This document shows, in pieces, positions 1-7,549 of a stretch of 64,000 bases of DNA; positions within the stretch are counted from its first letter, which is position 1; every line of letters starts with the position of its first letter. The notes beneath the pieces were generated by a model that was given only the letters and a program-made list of their open reading frames with translations, did no database searches and had not been told where the DNA came from. Source of the DNA: Curtobacterium sp. 458 (GTDB lineage Bacteria > Actinomycetota > Actinomycetes > Actinomycetales > Microbacteriaceae); NCBI RefSeq assembly GCF_030406605.1, contig NZ_CP129104.1, forward strand, positions 3,114,687 to 3,178,686, in the 5' to 3' direction. The position numbers and the translations under genes are program-made.

Positions 1-418
1 TGCTCCCGTACGTGACGATCGCTTCGACGGAGGGGAGCGCCTTGAGGAGAACGCTCAGGGCATGTCGTCCCTCGTCGATGTCTGCAGGTCGTATGCGCCC
101 GGGGAGTTCCCACGGGATGAGGTTCCAGCGGAGGTACGCGTTGCGTGCGAGTCCGGACTCGATGCGGGCTGCGCGGAACGCGGCCGCGGTCGGCCCCGGG
201 TTGTCCTCGCTGCAGACCGCCGAGTGCGCTGCGGCAATGGTCTGGGGGCCGGGTGACTGCATGAGGACCAGCACTCGGCTGGACGTGCCGCCGGATCGTG
301 GGTCGAAGCTCGGGACGAACCGTCGCGAGCCGTCGGGTGCGGTGCGCCATGCCTCCGCGAGGACGTTCAGCGATCGAACGTCCGCGACCTCATCCGCGAG
401 TTCGTCGGGGGTGCTCAC
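1..418 (-). CDS. Uracil-DNA glycosylase superfamily protein (3' end cut by window)
   Basis: The minus strand from a GTG at 418 reads an open protein that runs off the window edge. About 45 residues in it shows the glycosylase-like stretch VLVLMQSPGP, then CSEDNPGPTAAAFRAAR and RWNLIPWEL, which resemble the nucleotide-pocket segments of small actinobacterial UDG-superfamily proteins (water-activating and WN.VPW segments). Such proteins may remove damaged or deaminated bases, but many members are uncharacterised. Its start overlaps the stop of the upstream transporter gene by 4 nt (GTGA), so the two are probably cotranslated. The C-terminus is not in the window, so activity cannot be judged. 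Confidence 0.6.
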   Translation of the reverse strand, partial: MSTPDELADEVADVRSLNVLAEAWRTAPDGSRRFVPSFDPRSGGTSSRVLVLMQSPGPQTIAAAHSAVCSEDNPGPTAAAFRAARIESGLARNAYLRWNLIPWELPGRIRPADIDEGRHALSVLLKALPSVEAIVTYGS

Positions 419-1572
419 GCCGGCTGTGGTGGTGCGAGGAGTGTGCCGCGGATGACGGAGCCGTGGAAGGTGCGGACGGCAACGGTGATCCACGCGGCGA
501 CGAGGCCGGCGTAGTAGACGACCGCGAGCACAGCGACGACGGTGAGTCCGGAGTGCAGGGCCAGGCCGTTCAGCCCGGTGACGCAGGTACCGACGGGGAA
601 CGTGAACGACCACCACGTCAGGCTGAACGGCAGATGTTCTCGAGCGGTGCGGATGGTGATGGCGAGGGCGATGACGGTCCACAGCAGCGCGAAGCCGAGC
701 ATCGCGAACCCGTACACCAACGCCACGACCAGCAGCGCGTGGGCGGTCGAGGCGTCGACGACGGTCGGTGCGTTCGAGGCGAGGAGGTTCACCGCGGTGA
801 TCGACTGCCCGACCGGTCCGAGGACGATCCACAGCGTCGGCACCATCCCGGCCGCACCGACCTTGTGCTGCGCGAGTCGGCTCCAGATCAGCGTGATCAC
901 GACCAGGGACGTGATGAGGCTGAGGCCGAAGAAGCCGTAGCAGGACCACAGCAGTGTCTCGCGCCCCTGCCCGGCGGGGGCGTAGGGCAGCAGGAGGGCG
1001 CCGGTGGAGGCGGACACCATCGGCGGGACGATCGGCATCAGCCAGCCGCCGAACGCGGAGTCGGGTCGGTTCTCGTGGCGGGTGAACGCCAGGTACGGCA
1101 CCAGGACCGCAGTGAGGAGTCCGCCGATGGTGCCGAGGCTCCAGAGGACCCAGTCGATGGTGACGGCGGCGGGGAGGCCGATCCAGTCTTTGCCGAGGAG
1201 GATCGTTCCGGCGCCGACGGTGAGGAACGCCATCGGCGGTGCGCCGTAGAAGTGCGAGATCACCGGGTGCAGGTGGTGCTTCGCTGCGGTGCTCCGGTAG
1301 CGGACCCAGTGCAGGACCGTCGCGATGGTGAGGGCGACGAGCAGGACCGCGGCGATCGCCCACACGATCGTCGCCGCGGTGCGCAGACCGGGGAACTGCA
1401 GCGGCAGCGATGCGGCCGCGACGGCGACGATCCCGGTGCCCATGATCGACGCGAACCAGTTCGGGGTCAGGTTCGACACGATCAGACCGGGCTGCTCCAG
1501 CTCCCGGAACAGCCGCCGGTCGCGCGCATAGTGCTCGGACGTCGCGGGTGCGTGGGCGAGGTGAGCGGACAT
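415..1572 (-). CDS. TDT/SLAC1-family membrane transporter (TehA-like)
   Basis: This 385-residue protein has about ten hydrophobic segments and the N-terminal motif NLTPNWFASIMGTGIVAVA, which is typical of the tellurite-resistance/dicarboxylate transporter (TDT) family that includes TehA, Mae1 and SLAC1. Members are anion channels or exporters (malate, sulfite, chloride and related anions). The open frame extends to a GTG at 1686, but the ATG at 1572 gives the usual family N-terminus and avoids overlap with the divergent regulator. The substrate cannot be read from the sequence. A LysR gene diverges from it with about 70 bp between, so that regulator probably controls it. Confidence 0.8.
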   Translation of the reverse strand: MSAHLAHAPATSEHYARDRRLFRELEQPGLIVSNLTPNWFASIMGTGIVAVAAASLPLQFPGLRTAATIVWAIAAVLLVALTIATVLHWVRYRSTAAKHHLHPVISHFYGAPPMAFLTVGAGTILLGKDWIGLPAAVTIDWVLWSLGTIGGLLTAVLVPYLAFTRHENRPDSAFGGWLMPIVPPMVSASTGALLLPYAPAGQGRETLLWSCYGFFGLSLITSLVVITLIWSRLAQHKVGAAGMVPTLWIVLGPVGQSITAVNLLASNAPTVVDASTAHALLVVALVYGFAMLGFALLWTVIALAITIRTAREHLPFSLTWWSFTFPVGTCVTGLNGLALHSGLTVVAVLAVVYYAGLVAAWITVAVRTFHGSVIRGTLLAPPQPA

Positions 1573-1642
1573 GCACCCATCGTGCGCGCGTTCCCCGTGG
1601 TTCGGGAACGGCGGACTCGTTGGCAGGGCACAATGGTTGCTT

Positions 1643-2569
1643 GTGGCACTGCGGCGGTTGACGGACCGGACTCTGGACCTCGACACCCTCGAGGTCCTCG
1701 TCCGCGTCGCGGAGACCGGTTCGTTGACCCGCGCGGCCGAGGCGTTGGGGGTGACGCAGCAGGCGGTCTCGGCGCGCTTGCGTGCCGCGGAACAGGCGAC
1801 CGGTCAGCCGCTGGCGCACCGGACGGCATCCGGGACCGCGCTGACCGACGCCGGCCGGGTGGTGCTCGGTCTGGCCGTTCCCGTGTTGGAGGCCTCCCGG
1901 CGGCTCGAAGTAGGAGTCGCCGCGCTTCGAGAACCCGCGGGATCTCTCGTGGTCGCAGCGTCGCAGACGATCGCCGAACTCCTGCTCCCTGGATGGTTGC
2001 TCGTCCACCGGGCCGTCGCACCCGAGGCGTCGGTGCGGTTGATCGCGGGAAACTCCGCCGACGTGACCGACCTCGTCCGTTCCGGCGCTGCCGACGTCGG
2101 ATTCACGGAGACACCTGCTGCGCCACCTGACCTGTCCTCGCTGGTGGTCGACGAGGACGAACTCGTGGTCGTCGTCGCCCCGCACCACCCGTGGGCAAGC
2201 GCTTCGGGCATCACCGCGGATGACCTCGCGGAGACGCCGCTGCTGCTGCGTGAGGAAGGGTCCGGGACCCGCGCCACGGTCGAGGCGTGGCTCGACCGTG
2301 CTGGGCTCCGCCTGGTCGCCCCAGCGGCCGTGCTGGAGACGACCGGCATCATCCGCGCCAACGCGCGGGCCGGCATCGCGCCGGCGGTGATGAGTCTCCG
2401 CACCGTCGACACCGACCTCGCCGACGGTGCCCTCGTCCGAGTAGCGCTGCTCGGCCCGCCACTGATCCGGCCGCTGCGCGCAATCTGGACGGGCCGCCCG
2501 GGGCCCGCTGTGACGGCGTTCCTAGACACCGCCCGCAGCTCGAGCGCCAGTGGTCAGATCAGTCCGTAG
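1643..2569 (+). CDS. LysR-family transcriptional regulator
   Basis: From the GTG at 1643 this is a 308-residue protein, the normal LTTR length. The N-terminal winged helix-turn-helix is clear (LDTLEVLVRVAETGSLTRAA, then a recognition helix around TQQAVSARLRAAE). The rest matches a periplasmic-binding-protein-like effector domain. The frame is open back to 1571, but that longer version would overlap the start of the divergent transporter gene. Divergent placement suggests it regulates the TDT transporter. The effector is unknown. Its last 16 bp overlap the end of the convergent enolase gene. Confidence 0.8.
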   Translation: MALRRLTDRTLDLDTLEVLVRVAETGSLTRAAEALGVTQQAVSARLRAAEQATGQPLAHRTASGTALTDAGRVVLGLAVPVLEASRRLEVGVAALREPAGSLVVAASQTIAELLLPGWLLVHRAVAPEASVRLIAGNSADVTDLVRSGAADVGFTETPAAPPDLSSLVVDEDELVVVVAPHHPWASASGITADDLAETPLLLREEGSGTRATVEAWLDRAGLRLVAPAAVLETTGIIRANARAGIAPAVMSLRTVDTDLADGALVRVALLGPPLIRPLRAIWTGRPGPAVTAFLDTARSSSASGQISP

Positions 2570-3888
2570 GGCAGCTCCGGGTGCTGTTCGGCGATTTCGA
2601 TGAGCCGGTTGTACTTCGCGACGCGTTCCCCGCGGGCGGGTGCGCCGGACTTGATCTGCCCGGTGCCGGTTCCGACGACGAGGTCCGCGATGAACGTGTC
2701 CGTGGTCTCCCCGGAACGGTGCGACACCATGCTGGCCATCCCGATGCTGGTGGCGGTGGCGATCGCGCCGAGGGTCTGGGAGACGGTGCCGATCTGGTTC
2801 GGCTTGATCAGTGCCGCCTTCGTCAGCTGCTGTTCGCCGCCGTCGCGGATCCGTTGCGGGTCGGTGACGTAGAGGTCGTCGCCGACGATCTGGATCCGGT
2901 CGCCGAGCGCTGCCTGCATGCGGCGGAACCCCTCATGGTCGTCTTCCGCGAACCCGTCTTCGACGCTCCGGATCGGATACGCGTCGACCAGGTGCCGGTA
3001 GTAGTCGACCAGCCCGTCCCGGTCGAGGCTGTCGTCAAGCATCCGGTAGGATCCGGCGCCCTGGGAGAACTCGTTCGCTGCCGGGTCGAGCGCGATCGCC
3101 ACCTGATCGACGCCCGGCTCGTAGCCCGCGGCACGGATCGCGGCGACGAGCAGGTCGAGCGCTTCCTCGGGGGCGGCAATTGACGGTGCGAAGCCACCCT
3201 CGTCGCCGAGGCCGAGGCTGCCGAACCGGTCCCGCACCAGGGCCGCGAGCGCGTGGTAGACGTCCGCGCCGATGCGGACGGCGTCGGCCATCGAGTCGGC
3301 ATCGACGGGGGCGATCATGAACTCCTGGAAGTCCAGGGCGTTCGCTGCGTGCGCGCCGCCGTTGAGGACGTTGAAGTGCGGGACCGGCAGGCGCGGCGTC
3401 GAGCCGGTGATCTCGGCGATCCACTTCCAGAGCGGCAGGTCCGCGGCGTGGGCGAGGGCCCGGGATGCGGCGATCGAGGTGGCGACGACGCTGTTCGCGC
3501 CGAGCCGGCGGTACCCGGTGGTGCCGTCGAGTTCGGCGAGGGCGGCGTCGATCCGCCCGATCGAAGACCATGACCGGCCAGTGAGGAGCCCTGAGATATC
3601 GGTGTTGATCAGGTGGAGCGCCTGAGTAACGTCGCGGCCGCCGAACTTGGAACCGCCGTCGCGGAGCTCGACGGCTTCGTGGGCGCCGGTGGATGCGCCC
3701 GCGGGGGCGTCCCCGGTGACGGTGCGGCCGTCGTCGAGCTCGAGGGAGACGCGAACGGTCGGGTGGCCGCGGGAGTCGAGGATGCGGGCGCCGTGGACGG
3801 CGTCGATGGTGACGGGGTGGTCGTGGTGAGTGACGTACTCGCCCTGATGTGCTCCGTGGTGGTGGATGCCGCTGATGTAGTCGTTCAT
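2554..3888 (-). CDS. eno: Enolase (phosphopyruvate hydratase), probably a second copy in a fluoride-resistance group
   Basis: The 444-residue product converts 2-phosphoglycerate to phosphoenolpyruvate. Key enolase segments are all present: DFQEFMIAP (catalytic Glu), GDEGGFAP (Glu), ALDPAANEF, SVEDGFAEDD and VGDDLYVT (Mg ligands), ALIKPNQIGT (Lys), SHRSGETTDTF and GQIKSGAPARGERVAKYN (Lys). The ATG at 3888 is chosen because AAGGAG lies 8 nt upstream; the frame is open to 3981. The first 20 or so residues are rich in His (IHHHGAHQ, HHDH), which ordinary enolases lack. It lies 135 bp downstream of ppa in the same direction as two crcB genes. Enolase is a known fluoride target, so this may be a protective extra copy; whether another eno exists elsewhere cannot be seen here. 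Confidence 0.93.
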   Translation of the reverse strand: MNDYISGIHHHGAHQGEYVTHHDHPVTIDAVHGARILDSRGHPTVRVSLELDDGRTVTGDAPAGASTGAHEAVELRDGGSKFGGRDVTQALHLINTDISGLLTGRSWSSIGRIDAALAELDGTTGYRRLGANSVVATSIAASRALAHAADLPLWKWIAEITGSTPRLPVPHFNVLNGGAHAANALDFQEFMIAPVDADSMADAVRIGADVYHALAALVRDRFGSLGLGDEGGFAPSIAAPEEALDLLVAAIRAAGYEPGVDQVAIALDPAANEFSQGAGSYRMLDDSLDRDGLVDYYRHLVDAYPIRSVEDGFAEDDHEGFRRMQAALGDRIQIVGDDLYVTDPQRIRDGGEQQLTKAALIKPNQIGTVSQTLGAIATATSIGMASMVSHRSGETTDTFIADLVVGTGTGQIKSGAPARGERVAKYNRLIEIAEQHPELPYGLI

Positions 3889-3943
3889 GGTGACGCTCCT
3901 TCGGTTCGGGTCATGCGTCGAGCTGGCGGGTGGTTGCGGGGAA

Positions 3944-4005
3944 GCCGCGGGGAGGCGGAGGGACGACCTCCTAGCGATCACTCAGCGCCAGTGCCTCCCC
4001 GCGGC
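3944..4005 (-). promoter_or_regulatory. Structured leader in front of enolase (13-bp inverted repeat)
   Basis: Between ppa and the enolase gene a perfect 13-bp inverted repeat (3944-3956 against 3993-4005, arm GCCGCGGGGAGGC) encloses a 36-nt loop. It lies in the transcribed leader about 55 nt before the enolase ATG. No run of T follows, so it does not look like a simple intrinsic terminator. It could stabilise the mRNA end, attenuate readthrough from ppa, or be a control element. I could not match it to a named riboswitch. Confidence 0.5.
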
Positions 4006-4023
4006 AGTCTGTGGACCCGTGGG

Positions 4024-4560
4024 TCACGGGTGTCGGGTGTGGGCTTCCTGTGCGGTGCGGATGACGGCTTCGGCAGCAGCACGGTCGGCCCACCCGTTGG
4101 TGGTGACGTGCTTGCCGTGCTCGATCTCCTTGTAGTGGGCGAAGAAGTGCTCGATCTCCGCCAGCGTGGGCTCCGGCACATCTGTGATGTCCTGCAGCTG
4201 CGCGAAGCGGTCGTCGCCAGCGGGGACGGTGAGGATCTTGTCGTCGCCGCCGTTCTCGTCGACCATGCGCAGCATCCCGACCGGCCGGACCGTGATGACG
4301 ACGCCGGGGAACGTGGGACGGGGTAGGAGCACGAGGGCGTCGAGGGGGTCGCCGTCCTCGCCGAGGGTGTTGTCGATGGAGCCGTAGTCCTGGGGGAACA
4401 CCATGCTGGTGAACACCGCCCGGTCGAGCCGGATCCGGCCGGTGGTGTGGTCGACTTCGTACTTGTTGCCGCTGCCGCGGGGAATCTCGATCGTGACGTC
4501 GAACAGCATCAGCGCCTCCGGTTCTGGAGCGGGTGTGTGGTCAGTGGGCGGGGTGGTCAC
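4024..4560 (-). CDS. ppa: Inorganic pyrophosphatase
   Basis: A 178-residue soluble family I pyrophosphatase that hydrolyses PPi to phosphate. The core is visible: [26 protein letters not shown] and the signature [12 protein letters not shown] with its metal-binding aspartates, then a C-terminal [13 protein letters not shown] segment. Family I enzymes are strongly inhibited by fluoride, which fits its place right after two fluoride-channel genes. Its start overlaps the stop of the upstream crcB gene by 4 nt, which indicates translational coupling. It may be an extra copy in addition to a housekeeping enzyme. Confidence 0.93.
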   Translation of the reverse strand: MTTPPTDHTPAPEPEALMLFDVTIEIPRGSGNKYEVDHTTGRIRLDRAVFTSMVFPQDYGSIDNTLGEDGDPLDALVLLPRPTFPGVVITVRPVGMLRMVDENGGDDKILTVPAGDDRFAQLQDITDVPEPTLAEIEHFFAHYKEIEHGKHVTTNGWADRAAAEAVIRTAQEAHTRHP

Positions 4561-4928
4561 AGGGTGCCGCCGAGGAGAATGCCGGCGGTCGCGACGGCGA
4601 CGGAGACGACGAGCATCCCGAGCCCGTTGATCGCGGCGGCGGTGATCCGGCCGCTGCGGGCGAGGCGGACGGTTTCGAAGCTGGCGGTGCTGAACGTGGT
4701 GTAGCCGCCCATCACCCCGGTGCCGAGGACCGCGACCGGCACCGCACCGAGGTGGGTGGCGGCACCGACGATGATCCCCAGCAGCAGCGACCCGGTGACG
4801 TTGATCGTCAACGTGCCGACGGGGAGCCGGAACTCCCGGCCGGTGTTGATCACCCCGTCGAGGAGGAACCGGCCGGCAGCGCCGGCACCGCCGGCGACGG
4901 CGACGGCGAGGATGAGCGCGGCGTTCAT
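4557..4928 (-). CDS. crcB: Fluoride channel subunit CrcB/Fluc (short)
   Basis: The ATG at 4928 gives 123 residues with four hydrophobic segments, the size of one Fluc subunit. Signature pieces are GAAGRFLLD near the N-terminus, [11 protein letters not shown] (pore Asn) and [12 protein letters not shown] (the conserved Phe/Thr-Ser segment lining the fluoride track and Na site). Fluc proteins are dual-topology dimers that let fluoride leave the cytoplasm. Here two different crcB genes sit head to tail with 4-nt overlaps, which suggests a heterodimer with one subunit in each orientation. Confidence 0.92.
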   Translation of the reverse strand: MNAALILAVAVAGGAGAAGRFLLDGVINTGREFRLPVGTLTINVTGSLLLGIIVGAATHLGAVPVAVLGTGVMGGYTTFSTASFETVRLARSGRITAAAINGLGMLVVSVAVATAGILLGGTL

Positions 4929-5428
4929 GCGTCCTCCGTTCGGGGTCGGAACCAGCCGGCGACGACGAGACCGCAGGCGGTCGCGATCGCGCCGGACAGG
5001 ACGGTCAGGAGCGCGTACCCGGTGCCGGCGAGTCCGTGCCCGTCGAGGAACAGGGCGGCGGTGGACTCGGCGAGGGTGCTGTAGGTGGTGAACCCGCCGA
5101 GGACCCCGGTCCCGAGGAGCAGCCGCAGCACCCTCCGGCGGCCGGCATCGGGCCCACGGTGCGCGAGCGCTTCCAACAGCACACCGAGGGCCAACGCGCC
5201 GGTGATGTTGATCCAGAAGATCGACCAACTCACCCCGCCATCGGCAGGAAGCACGATGCTGATGACGTCACGGAGGGCAGTACCAGCGGCCCCACCGACT
5301 GCGACGAGGCCGACGTACCGCCACCGCAGATGCACCGGCCGCATGGTCGCTGCGGGGTCGGAGACGTCGACGTCCGGGTCGGAGGGGAGCTGGTCGTCGG
5401 GCATCGGGGTGTCCGTTCGGGTGGTCAT
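4925..5428 (-). CDS. crcB: Fluoride channel subunit CrcB/Fluc (long)
   Basis: A 167-residue CrcB-family membrane protein with four hydrophobic segments after a hydrophilic N-terminal extension of about 38 residues rich in Asp and Pro. It carries [11 protein letters not shown] and [12 protein letters not shown], matching the pore motifs of the paired short subunit. The extension is absent from the short partner. It overlaps gpmA upstream and the second crcB downstream by 4 nt each. Two unlike subunits in one operon are typical of Gram-positive heterodimeric Fluc channels. Confidence 0.92.
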   Translation of the reverse strand: MTTRTDTPMPDDQLPSDPDVDVSDPAATMRPVHLRWRYVGLVAVGGAAGTALRDVISIVLPADGGVSWSIFWINITGALALGVLLEALAHRGPDAGRRRVLRLLLGTGVLGGFTTYSTLAESTAALFLDGHGLAGTGYALLTVLSGAIATACGLVVAGWFRPRTEDA

Positions 5429-6171
5429 GTTCCGCCTTCTGCCGCGACCAACGCCGCGGCGTGCTGTGCTGCTGTCGGATCCAGGAACGCCCCACCCCGC
5501 GGGACGAGAGCACCCGTCGGGGCGAGGTGGTACTGCACGGGTTGCCCGGTCGGCAGGTTCAGCTGCTCGAGCTCCGGGTCGGTGAGGTCGTCAATGCATG
5601 CGCACAACGCACGGAGCGAGTTCCCGTGCGCGACGACGAGGACGCTCCGCCCTGCCCGCAGCATCGGCAGGAGCCGGTCGTGCAGGACGGGGCGGACCCG
5701 CTCGATGACGTCCGAGAGGGCCTCGGTGCGTCGGAGAGCGCCGTCGGGCAGGCCGCGCAGCGCGGAACTTGACCGCAGTTCCTCCCACGGCTGCAGCGAC
5801 ATCGGTGGCGGCGCGCCGGTACGGGACCTGCGGAGCCGCAAGTACTTGTCGTCACCGAGCATCCGACGGGCGTCGGTCTTCGTCATCCCGGTCAGAGCAC
5901 CGTAGTTGCGTTCGTTGAACTGCCACACCGCTTCTGTGGGCATCTGTGTCCCGAGGGCGTCGCAGACCAGTTCGGCGGTGCGGACGGCTCGGCGCAATGT
6001 GGAGGTGACCACGACGTCCGGCGTGATGTGCTTCGACCGAAGAAGCTGCCCCGCCGCTGCCGCTTGCTCTTCACCGTGAGGCGTGAGCGGGACGTCGAGG
6101 AGCCCGGTGAAAGTGCCGGCTTCGTTCGCGGTGCTCTCCCCATGCCGCAGAAGCATCAGCGTGCCCGTCAC
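5425..6171 (-). CDS. gpmA: 2,3-bisphosphoglycerate-dependent phosphoglycerate mutase
   Basis: A 248-residue histidine-phosphatase-fold enzyme that interconverts 3- and 2-phosphoglycerate. The catalytic RHGES is at residues 9-13, ERNYGALTGM marks the dPGM subfamily, and VVAHGNSLRALC holds the second catalytic His. Substrate residues FTGLLDVPLTPHG and STLRRAVRTAEL are also present. It lies between usp and crcB with 4-nt overlaps on both sides. It would feed the enolase encoded at the end of the same group. gpmA-type genes are among those reported near fluoride riboswitches. Confidence 0.9.
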   Translation of the reverse strand: MTGTLMLLRHGESTANEAGTFTGLLDVPLTPHGEEQAAAAGQLLRSKHITPDVVVTSTLRRAVRTAELVCDALGTQMPTEAVWQFNERNYGALTGMTKTDARRMLGDDKYLRLRRSRTGAPPPMSLQPWEELRSSSALRGLPDGALRRTEALSDVIERVRPVLHDRLLPMLRAGRSVLVVAHGNSLRALCACIDDLTDPELEQLNLPTGQPVQYHLAPTGALVPRGGAFLDPTAAQHAAALVAAEGGT

Positions 6172-6674
6172 GGGGCATCCGACGGCCGGACCACGGTGGC
6201 ACCAACCGGGTCATGCGGGACGACCAACACCGGCCGGTGCTGCTGATGGGTCAAGTGCGCGGCGACAGACCCATTGAGCAGTTCCGTCACCCGGCGTCGG
6301 CCGGTCTGCGATCCGACGACGATCATCACCGCATCACGTTCCTCAGCCACCGCAGCGAGTGCGCGACTCGGATCCCCGACCCGGAAGGCAACTTCCACGT
6401 CCACTGATCGCGCTGCAGCGAGCTCCTGAATGACCCGCACGTCTTCGTCGGGGAGCTGCTGCGGGTCGCTGTCCGCCGTGTCCGGGTCAATCGGTTCGAT
6501 GATCTCCGACCCATCCGCACGGAACCCCGTCGACAGCAGCGCCGGATCGATGACCACACACACCAGGCGGGCGCTGAAGCGTTCAGCGACGGCAGCCGCG
6601 ACACCGACGACGTCGTGCGCCTGCCCTGGCTGCACACCGACGACGACAACACCGGCAGTGTTCGACTCGACCAT
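6168..6674 (-). CDS. Universal stress protein family protein
   Basis: A single-domain UspA-like protein of 168 residues and first gene of the operon. The N-terminal strand VVVVGVQPG and the C-terminal nucleotide-binding-type segment MIVVGSQTGRRRVTELLNGSVAAHLTHQQHRPVLVVP follow the G-2X-G-9X-G(S/T) pattern of ATP-binding USPs. The ATG at 6674 lies about 7 nt after a GGTAGGG Shine-Dalgarno sequence that is itself buried in a hairpin. It overlaps gpmA by 4 nt. Its role is probably stress adaptation; the exact function is unknown. Confidence 0.85.
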   Translation of the reverse strand: MVESNTAGVVVVGVQPGQAHDVVGVAAAVAERFSARLVCVVIDPALLSTGFRADGSEIIEPIDPDTADSDPQQLPDEDVRVIQELAAARSVDVEVAFRVGDPSRALAAVAEERDAVMIVVGSQTGRRRVTELLNGSVAAHLTHQQHRPVLVVPHDPVGATVVRPSDAP

Positions 6675-6681
6675 GACATAT

Positions 6682-6723
6682 CCCTACCTCAGGCGCGCAA
6701 AAGCGCGACCAGCTGAGATAGGG
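6682..6723 (-). promoter_or_regulatory. Ribosome-binding-site-sequestering hairpin (putative expression platform)
   Basis: In mRNA sense, CCCTATCTCAG (6723-6713) pairs over 11 bp, with one G-U, to CTGAGGTAGGG (6692-6682). A smaller GC stem with a TTTT loop sits inside. The 3' arm contains the Shine-Dalgarno sequence of usp, 7 nt before its ATG. The 5' arm shares its CCC with the last strand of the pseudoknot in the upstream aptamer-like fold. Ligand binding could therefore free the ribosome binding site. Confidence 0.6.
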
Positions 6724-6772
6724 ACTGTTGTCGACGATTGTCGAGGTTGGGTCCGGCAAGCCCCACTGCCGG
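6717..6772 (-). promoter_or_regulatory. Putative fluoride riboswitch aptamer (crcB-motif-like variant)
   Basis: Read on the minus strand from 6772, the leader has stem 1 CCGGCA/TGCCGG with an 8-nt loop GTGGGGCT, a linker ending AACC, stem 2 TCGAC/GTCGA with a 4-nt loop, then CAAC, AGTCCC and TATC. The loop segment GGGGCT can pair with AGTCCC to form a six-pair pseudoknot. This order, the 8-nt loop and the AACC element follow the crcB-motif layout from memory (stem, loop, AACC, stem, UGAU, pseudoknot strand, UAC). The usual loop A and facing U are replaced by G and C. Its position before usp-gpmA-crcB-crcB-ppa supports fluoride sensing. The identity is inferred by hand; no covariance-model search was run. 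Confidence 0.6.
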
Positions 6773-6881
6773 GTCCGAAGACCCCACAAGTATGCACCCA
6801 CCACCCCATGCCTGCACCGACAATCTTCCGCACCTCGATACCTGTGCTGGCTGCTGCCCTCCACGATCCTCGGACGGCGGG

Positions 6882-6896
6882 TACCCCTTGGGGGTA
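6882..6896. promoter_or_regulatory. CsoR-like copper operator
   Basis: The sequence TACCCCTTGGGGGTA is a near-perfect palindrome that matches the G/C-tract operators bound by CsoR-type copper repressors in actinobacteria (TACCCC..GGGGTA). It lies about 70 bp before the first gene of the DUF6153/DUF305/permease group and in the divergent region shared with usp. No csoR gene is present in this window, so the repressor would act from elsewhere. Confidence 0.6.
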
Positions 6897-6967
6897 TCAT
6901 GACGGTCACCTGTCGCCTCGCACGGCTGACGCTCTCCGCTCTCCGCTCTCCGACCCACTGAAACCAG

Positions 6968-7438
6968 ATGATCATCACCACGTCTCCGCGTCGCCGACTG
7001 CTGTTGCAGGTCACGGCGACGATGGCGTTGCTGCTGCTGGTCGGGTTCACGGTCCTGATGCACACCATGGCCGGGCACACCGCCGACCCTGAGCATCCGA
7101 TGACAGCTCCCACCGCCGCGATGGAGCACCACCCGGCCGCTGCCACCAGTCACACCGCGGCCACCGGTCATGCTCAAGACGTGGTTCCCGCGGTTGCGGT
7201 GATGAACGTCCTGAGCGATGCCGGCTGCGATGGTGGCTTGTGTGCGCTGATGTGCTCGCTGATGGGGATGGCGTGCATGCTGACGATCGCCCTGTTCGCG
7301 TGGGTGCTGCTCCGCGCCCGGAGTGGCGGGGTGCTGCATCTCCTCGCGCAGCTGCTCGCCCTCGCAGCCCACGTGGCACGCCGTGTCGCGGCGCCGCGGC
7401 CGCCGTCACTATCGGCATTGCAGATCATCCGAGTCTGA
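6968..7438 (+). CDS. DUF6153-like membrane protein, His/Met/Cys rich
   Basis: A 156-residue protein with an N-terminal hydrophobic segment (residues 12-35), a His- and Met-rich stretch (HTADPEHPMT, MEHHPAAATSH) predicted outside the membrane, and a second hydrophobic segment containing GCDGGLCALMCSLMGMACM. Clustered His, Met and Cys suggest binding of a soft metal such as copper. The layout resembles actinobacterial DUF6153 proteins, which occur beside DUF305 genes. A CsoR-like site lies upstream. No enzymatic motif is visible. Confidence 0.65.
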   Translation: MIITTSPRRRLLLQVTATMALLLLVGFTVLMHTMAGHTADPEHPMTAPTAAMEHHPAAATSHTAATGHAQDVVPAVAVMNVLSDAGCDGGLCALMCSLMGMACMLTIALFAWVLLRARSGGVLHLLAQLLALAAHVARRVAAPRPPSLSALQIIRV

Positions 7439-7549
7439 TTCCACCCCGGCGGGTCCTCCCACCCTCCGGGAGCACCCGCATGCCCAGAACCCGGGCAGGC
7501 AGTCGCCTGCCCGCACCCATCTGACGCATCCACGGAAGCGGAATCCACC

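Noticed and set aside
3889..4023. A second fluoride riboswitch in the enolase leader
   Set aside because: The strong stem is there, but I could not find the 8-nt loop, AACC element and pseudoknot order seen upstream of usp.
6728..6961. Plus-strand frame of 77 residues covering the usp leader
   Set aside because: It overlaps the structured leader and the CsoR-like site, has no ribosome binding site and no protein-like composition.
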